A stretch of DNA of 64,000 nt from Adiantum capillus-veneris (taxonomy: Eukaryota; Streptophyta; Polypodiopsida; Polypodiales; Pteridaceae). Position 1 is the first letter of the stretch. Each line of letters begins with the position of its first letter. Location: NCBI GenBank assembly GCA_014529385.2, contig CM043962.1, forward strand, positions 49,708,098 to 49,772,097. The letters are read 5' to 3'. The notes below the pieces were generated by a model that saw only the letters and a program-made list of their open reading frames with translations, did no database searches and had not been told where the DNA came from. This document shows, piece by piece, positions 58,229 to 64,000 of this stretch. Made by a program: the position numbers and the translations under genes.

Positions 58229-59106
58229 CTTGCACACGTAAGGACATTGCTTTGCACCGTGCCCATCTTTTTTACAAATAGCACACTTTCTCTTCTTCTT
58301 CTTTGCCATTAATCACCCATCAAAAGAATAGAGAGCATTTGTACCTCTTTAAACCCTGAAACTGCTTAAACTGCATTGCAAACTGAAATACCTGAAACTG
58401 TAGTCTGTAAACTAAAAAATTGAAACTGCATTCTGCAACAAACTGCACATAATTTGCACAGAAACTTCACAGAGACTTCAAAACTTTTTGGGCTAACAAT
58501 ACATTGACCAATGGTCCCAAAAGTGGGTCTGATGTGGGATGAGTTGTTTGTTGGCCTTCTTGGTTTGCAGGTAGGGTTTCTTGCAGCCTGTTTTCAGGTT
58601 CATGCAGTTCAGTCCCCTCCCCAAAAATATCTGCCCCTGCAGCAAGTTCTCCTTCTGGTTCTTGTTGATCATCACCATCTAACTCATCTCCTTGTCTTCC
58701 TCTTGCAGAGAACTCCCTTCTTAATATAAACCTTGTTCCATAATGGTGTGGTACATAGGACCCCTGCCCTGATTCACTCATGCATTGCTCCTTCTCCCTT
58801 CTCTAGAATACTGTACTAGCATTCTTTGATTATGCACATTGTAGTTTGAAGGTGAATTACAGGCTCCAAAGGGTAACAGTTTTGTAACTACCTTTTCGAG
58901 AATGAGAATTCTGACTTCGTTGGGCAGCTGTGGGTAGAATTCTTTCAAGAATTCTGTTGCATACTCCTCAGACTCTTCCCCCTGTGTTTTCCAATTCGCA
59001 AAATCTCGCAAATGGTCACTATCAGGGAACAGGTCGCCGCTGTGATTCATTCCTTAGTACCCATATGATTTTAGGCGAAATTCGAACCAATAGCAGGATC
59101 GCCAAA
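58229..59106 (-). repeat. Deleted internal unit 4
   Basis: 878 bp, nearly identical to unit 3, with open ORFa (59050-58778) and ORFb (58781 onward). Confidence 0.9.
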
Positions 59107-59512
59107 TGTTAGGGGCACACACCCCTAACAGGTACTCAATGCAAGTAACATGCAGTTATTCAGGAAACAGGAACAGTACACTGAGTATTCATACACAATA
59201 CTGCAAAGTAAATAAGTAAAGAACACCATAAGGAAGAGGAAGAGAGACTGCCATCAGATTATCTTCATCATCATCACCCAATTACAGAGAGTAAACAGTA
59301 GTACGAGATCAGGAGAGAGAAAACTGCATCGACAAGAATGCCCATAACTTCCCCTCGTCATCAGATACCATAAGGCACATTCACAACTACCCAAAATTAT
59401 AAGTACTAATGTCCACATATCCCTAAGGTTCAAAAGTTAAAGGTCTTTAGTTATAGTTCAAAAAGTAATAGCCTGACTGCCCTGAAAGCCCTGATAAATC
59501 AGGCACTAACAC
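59107..59512 (-). repeat. Array LTR 5
   Basis: 406 bp, same ends. To its right is the 3' end of a full internal region (as beside LTR 1), not the deleted form. Confidence 0.95.
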
Positions 59513-59757
59513 CTGGCACACCTAGTGGGCAAGGTTTCTCAAACCTTGTGAGAACCCACAATATCCCTTGATCAAAAAATTCATCCACCAGCTGATCCTT
59601 GAATTCAGTTTGTTGTGAAACTACTGTTGTAGTTGGAGTTTCCTTGTCAAACTCTTCAACCTCTGCATCCACTTGAACTGTAACTGCCTCCTTAGTACTT
59701 TCAATGTCCTGATAGAGTATCTCATCCACAATCATTTGCACTGCATCGTTTAAGTTG
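59513..59757 (-). pseudogene. 3' end of a further array unit, truncated
   Basis: Matches 51556-51800, the last coding part before the 3' LTR (AEVEEFDKETPTTTVV). It ends at 59757 against LINE sequence, so the array once continued to the right. Confidence 0.88.
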
Positions 59758-60010
59758 GGATCATAACTGACTCTCAATGCTCAAACATTGCTGAAATGAG
59801 TGTGGCAATGGAGAGTCCTCATTGTGGTTGGAAGAGGAAGGTGTGTAGGGAGAGTCCATGACTGAAAATGTGGGAAAAGGAAGACCAAATGTGGTCAAAA
59901 AGTGAGCACTCAAGTAGTGTGTGGTACTCACTCTCTCGCACTTGATGAGGGAAACAAGTGCAAGGTCGATGAGACTCCTCATCGGTGCATCAACATCCCG
60001 TCTCAAAACT

Positions 60011-60012
<2 letters not shown>
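59758..60012 (-). mobile_element. LINE copy 5, 3' fragment duplicated from copy 3
   Basis: Aligns with 50228-50482 with only a few substitutions by eye and ends at the same GA tract boundary. Confidence 0.92.

Positions 60013-60062
<50 letters not shown>
60013..60062. repeat. (GA)n tract
   Basis: Adjoins the 3' end of LINE copy 6. Confidence 0.95.
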
Positions 60063-60063
<1 letters not shown>

Positions 60064-60690
60064 CATCAATAAACATAAAATTGACCTATGGGACCAAATG
60101 AAAAATGCTACTTGCTCTATGTTGATTTGATCAATGAATCTTGAGGCTTGAAGATTACGGATTTAAGGATGGCAACTAACAATCCATGAGGTCTAGGAGA
60201 GAAAGGTATGTTGTCAATGGTTGAGGCTAAAATGTGAGAAAAGCAAGCTTAATGTGATGAGAAACTGAGCACTCACATAGGGTAATAGCTATGATGCTTA
60301 GACTCTCAAAGTCTCAAGGCACATAATGTGCATACATGAGAGACTTTTCCATGATGCCTCAACATTATGTTATGCATCGAGAGGAGTGGGAGGTATGTTA
60401 GATGACTACTATGGTGTGGTCTAGATAAAGGAGTAGACTCAATCACGTAAAAAAAGATCAACAAGATGAGACTTTGAGCACTCGAGTAGGACATAAAGCT
60501 TCGATGCTTGAATTTACAAGAGACATAATGTGCATACACAAAGAGACCTTTTTGACTCCTCAACATTGCATCTTGCATCTAAGGGAGTGGGAACTAAGCC
60601 GGATGGCTACCATTGTGCGAAATGTGGCTAAGGCTCGAATAGGCTCAATCCTCTAAATGAATATAGTCTCCTCTTCCAAGTAAAAACATA
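60063..60690 (-). mobile_element. LINE copies 6 and 7, diverged 3' fragments
   Basis: 60063-60430 begins with a degraded TGACCTATGGGACCAAA end and follows the ORF2 C-terminus. 60440-60690 repeats the same region again (GAGCACTCGAGTAGGACATAA..., CTCAACATTGCATCTTGCAT). Both are too diverged to translate. Confidence 0.7.
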
Positions 60691-60699
60691 CTTTTGTAA

Positions 60700-60700
<1 letters not shown>

Positions 60701-60780
<80 letters not shown>
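60701..60780. repeat. (GT)n(GA)n microsatellite
   Basis: GT to about 60740, then GA to 60780. Confidence 0.95.
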
Positions 60781-60782
<2 letters not shown>

Positions 60783-61341
60783 ATTGCATGCTTAGAAGTC
60801 AAGACTTCAATTTTGTAGCATGCCCTTAGTTTAGCATAATGCCCAAAGCACTTGCAAAGATAAATAAGTCAGCAATTGTTATTTTTTCTTTTGCTGCCAT
60901 CAACTTTTTAGGTGCCAATCGTGCTTGAATACACTATAAAGAATTTATATGCTACAACAATAACTTGCATACATATTGTTGTGATTGGATGATGATGTAT
61001 GCTACTGTCATATTTGTCATATGCGGTTCAAAACATAGGTAGAGATACAAGCATGTGAGGCATCTAAAGAGAATTGTAGACAGACATACCAATACCTTTG
61101 GGCGGATACTAAAAGAAAGCCAACTCAGCTCTTAGTTCTCATCTTTTCATAATCTATTGTCATAGTTGGGTTGTATCATCGAGATTGAAAACATTGTGCT
61201 CCCACGGTAGACCAAGGAGACCATGAACTCTTTGACTATCACTTTCAAGAATGCAAAAAACTCTATATATGTAGAAATAAAACATCGATTATTTTGTAGC
61301 TAAGGGAAGATAGCATTTTAAGAATAGAAATCATATTATTT
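60781..61341. other. No recognisable gene; possible Helitron body
   Basis: AT-rich and non-coding. It lies directly upstream of a Helitron-type 3' end and could be part of that element. Confidence 0.4.
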
Positions 61342-61371
61342 GGCCGCAGCAACGCGCGGGTCACATACTAG
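61342..61371 (+). mobile_element. Helitron-type 3' terminus, copy 1
   Basis: GGCCGCAGCAACGCGCGGG can form a GC hairpin (CCGC with GCGG). It is followed after a few bases by CTAG and then T. This is the plant Helitron 3' end pattern (hairpin, CTRR, T). Confidence 0.7.
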
Positions 61372-61662
61372 TACATATATAATACCAAATATTATGACTT
61401 TTTGACAAAACTAAGAAGTCAAAACTAAGTCTTTTCATTTTTTACCATTAGAGTAATTGCTACTTAGCCTTCGCCTTTATATTTCAAACCAAATGACCTC
61501 GTTTACCCTTCACTTTTACATTTCAAACAAAAAATGTTTCTTAAGGTTCTTAAAATGAAGGATAGACTGACACATGGATGCCCTCTCCTTCCTTGAAAAT
61601 TTTTAACCTCAATTATATATAGTATATTATTTGGCCACAGCAACGTGCGGGTCACATACTAG
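61372..61662 (+). mobile_element. Short non-autonomous Helitron-like unit
   Basis: A 291-bp unit that starts right after one Helitron 3' end and itself ends with another (GGCCACAGCAACGTGCGGG...CATACTAG at 61662). A related copy follows directly (61663 to about 61915) without the 3' hairpin. The 5' end lacks the canonical TC. Confidence 0.6.
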
Positions 61663-61915
61663 TATATATATATAATACCAAGTATTATGACTTTTTGACA
61701 AAACTGAGATGTCAAAACTAAGTCTTTTCATTTTTCACTATTAGAGTAATTGCTACTTAGCCTTCACTTTTATATTTCAAACCAAATGACCTCATTTACC
61801 CTTCACTTTTACATTTCAAACCAAAAATGTTTCTTGAAGTTCTTGAAATGAAGGAGAGAGTGACACATGGATGCCCTCTCCTTCCTTGAAAATTTTAAGC
61901 TCAATTATATATAGT
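61663..61915 (+). repeat. Second tandem copy of the Helitron-like unit, truncated
   Basis: Close match to 61372-61630 up to AATTATATATAGTAT, then different sequence. An inverted copy of the same unit lies at about 62565-62760. Confidence 0.85.
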
Positions 61916-61920
61916 ATAGA

Positions 61921-62140
61921 AGTATAGATGTACTACATGAATTTCGTGATGCTTTGCATTGCAATTATCTATTTTCAAGTTTTCCTTGTGCAGATTGGAC
62001 GATACTAGTTGAATTGAGGGTACATTCTCAATATTTACAAGGGTATTGTACACAAGAAGATATATAAATTTTCTCATGTAGAAAAATGGAGTCTTTTTCA
62101 GTGTTTTTCATACAATGCATAACATCATGAGCTTCTGCGA
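61921..62140. repeat. 220-bp direct repeat, copy 1
   Basis: Repeats at 62318-62537 with a few substitutions. The two flank the palindrome at 62121-62263. Confidence 0.9.
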
Positions 62141-62263
62141 GGTAGGCACCCCATACCTAACTAGGTACGATTGGGGGCAAGGGACCACCGGGCCGGTGGT
62201 CCCCTGCCCCCAATTGTGCCTAGCTAGGTATGCGGTGCCTCCCTCGCAGAATCTCATGATGTT
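62121..62263. repeat. 143-bp palindrome
   Basis: Arms 62121-62191 and 62193-62263 (71 bp each) pair around a single central G within ACCACCGGGCCGGTGGT, with few mismatches. Outer bases AACATCATGA and TCATGATGTT are complementary. A foldback MITE is the simplest reading. Confidence 0.9.
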
Positions 62264-62317
62264 GAGGAAAGTCACAATGTGAGAATTATTGTGAGAATCT
62301 TTCCAAAACTTCTTGTG

Positions 62318-62537
62318 ATAGATGTACTACATGAATTTCGTGATGCTTTGCATTGCAATTATCTATTTTCAAGTTTTCCTTGTGCAAATTGGACGATACT
62401 AGTTGAATTGAGGGTATATTCTCAATATTTACAAGGGTATTGTACACAAGAAGATATATAAATTCTCTCATGTAAGAAAATGGAGTCTTTTTCAGTGTTT
62501 TTCATACAATGCATAACATCATGAGCATCTGCTCGAG
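62318..62537. repeat. 220-bp direct repeat, copy 2
   Basis: Second copy of 61921-62140. It ends with only the first part of a palindrome arm. Confidence 0.9.
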
Positions 62538-62564
62538 AGGCACCCCATACCTAACTAGGAGAGG

Positions 62565-62760
62565 GAATCCATGTGTCAGTCTCTCCTTCGTGTCAAGAAC
62601 CTTAAGAAACATTTTGGTTTGAAATGTAAAACTGAAGGGTAAATGAGGTCATTTGGTTTGAAATATAAAAGTGAAGGCTAAGTAGCAATTACTCTAATGG
62701 TAAAAAATGAAAAGACTTAGTTTTGACTTGTCAGTTTTGTCAAAAAGTCATAATACGTGG
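62565..62760 (-). repeat. Inverted copy of the Helitron-like unit
   Basis: The reverse complement of about 61690-61885 (motifs ACATTTCAAACCAAA and AGTAATTGCTACTTAG). Confidence 0.85.
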
Positions 62761-62943
62761 TACTATATATATATTTATATTATTTAAATTGTTTAGCAAG
62801 GCCATGGAATTTCACTCCACCCTTCAATTTTGAAGAGTGATTACTTTTGTTTTTGTAAAGGGTGTCTCTACTTCGTAGCTTGAGAAAATAACGAGCAACG
62901 AGATGTGTCACGTGTCGATAAGTCGGTATGTCTCGAACGTGCA

Positions 62944-63340
<397 letters not shown>

Positions 63341-63341
<1 letters not shown>

Positions 63342-63717
63342 CCATTGATTGGCCTTGGCACTTGACAAACAATTGTCCCCCCCCACCCACCCTCCCCCCC
63401 CTCCGCACCACCGCCGTCGCCGCCTAAACTCGATCATGAACACAACCCACCACTTACTTCATGTACAACTTCTCAAATGTTCCCGCAACAGGCCTCATGT
63501 AGTCTCCTCTATCAACACTCCTGGCTACCAACAATTGATCTTCCACGAGCCCAACACCCTTATACAACCTCAATCCTCTTCTGGCCAGGACGTCAAGACT
63601 CTGGATCCAATACATGTCCCACTCGCCACAAGTGCTTGCTGATCCACCTACTCCTCTATTGTTGCATGTCCGCCACCCTTGATCTCGACAGGCTCCATTT
63701 TTTCCTAGCCTCCACAC

Positions 63718-63749
<32 letters not shown>

Positions 63750-64000
63750 TCCCACATCCGTCTCCACGCTTTCTTTGTCTTTTTTTGGCCAATGAGCGGA
63801 TGCTACAATGTTGAGAGCTCCAAAGTATTTCTATAAAAAATTCGAGAAGGACCAACCGTGCGGAACACTCTAGCTTCATGGGGGGGGGGGGGGTTTGGGA
63901 GGAGAAGAAACCAAACGCGTTTCGCTCTTAAGAGAGCTCATCAGTGGTGTTTCTAGGGAGATTGGGCAATGTAAAGAAGTTATGGGAAGGGAGTAGGGGT
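63341..64000. other. No supported gene
   Basis: C-rich sequence near 63378-63425 and a short frame from 63349 lack motifs. A GA tract lies near 63719-63750 and a G run near 63880-63893. Confidence 0.4.

Larger units (their letters stand above)
51151..59757 (-). mobile_element. Tandem array of a non-autonomous LTR retrotransposon with five LTRs
   Basis: Five 405-406-bp LTRs in the same orientation alternate with internal regions of 3818, 762, 878 and 878 bp, plus a 245-bp piece at the right end. Only the first interval has a long internal region. The shorter ones share its leader but lack the gag-like part. No protease, reverse transcriptase or integrase is present. The left end lies in LINE copy 4. 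The right end is truncated against LINE copy 5. Such arrays arise by unequal recombination between LTRs or during reverse transcription. Confidence 0.93.

Noticed and set aside
51151-59512. Regularly spaced 405-bp repeats as a CRISPR or satellite array
   Set aside because: The repeats have TG...CA ends, an adjacent primer-binding-like site and retroelement internal regions, so they are LTRs.

Overview
The window looks like land-plant nuclear DNA, and almost all of it is transposable-element sequence. A Ty3 element with a second, archaeal-type RNase H (the plant Tat lineage), a Ty1/copia element primed by initiator tRNA-Met, a LINE family with ORF1 and ORF2, Helitron 3' ends and very long GA/CT and GT microsatellites all fit a large plant genome. 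A fern or other seed-free plant is my guess only. I see no rRNA, tRNA, CRISPR or intact host gene.

Layout. 1-3269: AT-rich, no gene, with a 630-bp compound microsatellite. 3270-5820: a deleted LTR element (family A). 5970-10216: decayed DNA with a probable copia end, two direct repeats and a 48-bp palindrome. 10217-18982: a complete but coding-dead Tat-type Ty3 element. 19039-21555: the gag-protease part of an older Ty3 element. 21590-22600: a SET-domain gene remnant. 22818-24110 and 33771-34241: two halves of one minus-strand coding remnant, split by the TIR element at 24111-33770. 34691-35846: a solo family-A LTR. 35946-40790: a full-length minus-strand Ty1/copia element with a perfect 5-bp target duplication. 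41560-42261: a coding remnant of unknown family. 42355-42889: a CACTA-ended hairpin MITE between CT and GA tracts. 42890-51150: four LINE copies or fragments, all minus strand. 51151-59757: a tandem array of a non-autonomous LTR element with five LTRs. 59758-60690: three more LINE fragments. 61342-62760: tandem Helitron-type ends, direct repeats and a 143-bp palindrome. The rest is microsatellite.

The most interesting object is the 9.66-kb element at 24111-33770. Inverted ends (37 of 44 positions match) enclose two convergent gene sets. On the minus strand are a transposase-like gene, whose C-terminal part recalls RAG1/Transib transposases, and a gene whose last ~90 residues are a histone H3-like fold behind a long charged tail. 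On the plus strand are two genes I do not recognise. A 449-bp GC-rich palindrome lies where the two sets converge. The flanking minus-strand reading frame rejoins in frame across it. I know of no described transposon with this gene set, but I could not search.

Nearly every coding sequence is broken by in-frame stops that look like single C-to-T (or G-to-A) changes of CAG, CGA or TGG. That is the pattern expected from deamination of methylated cytosines in silenced elements.
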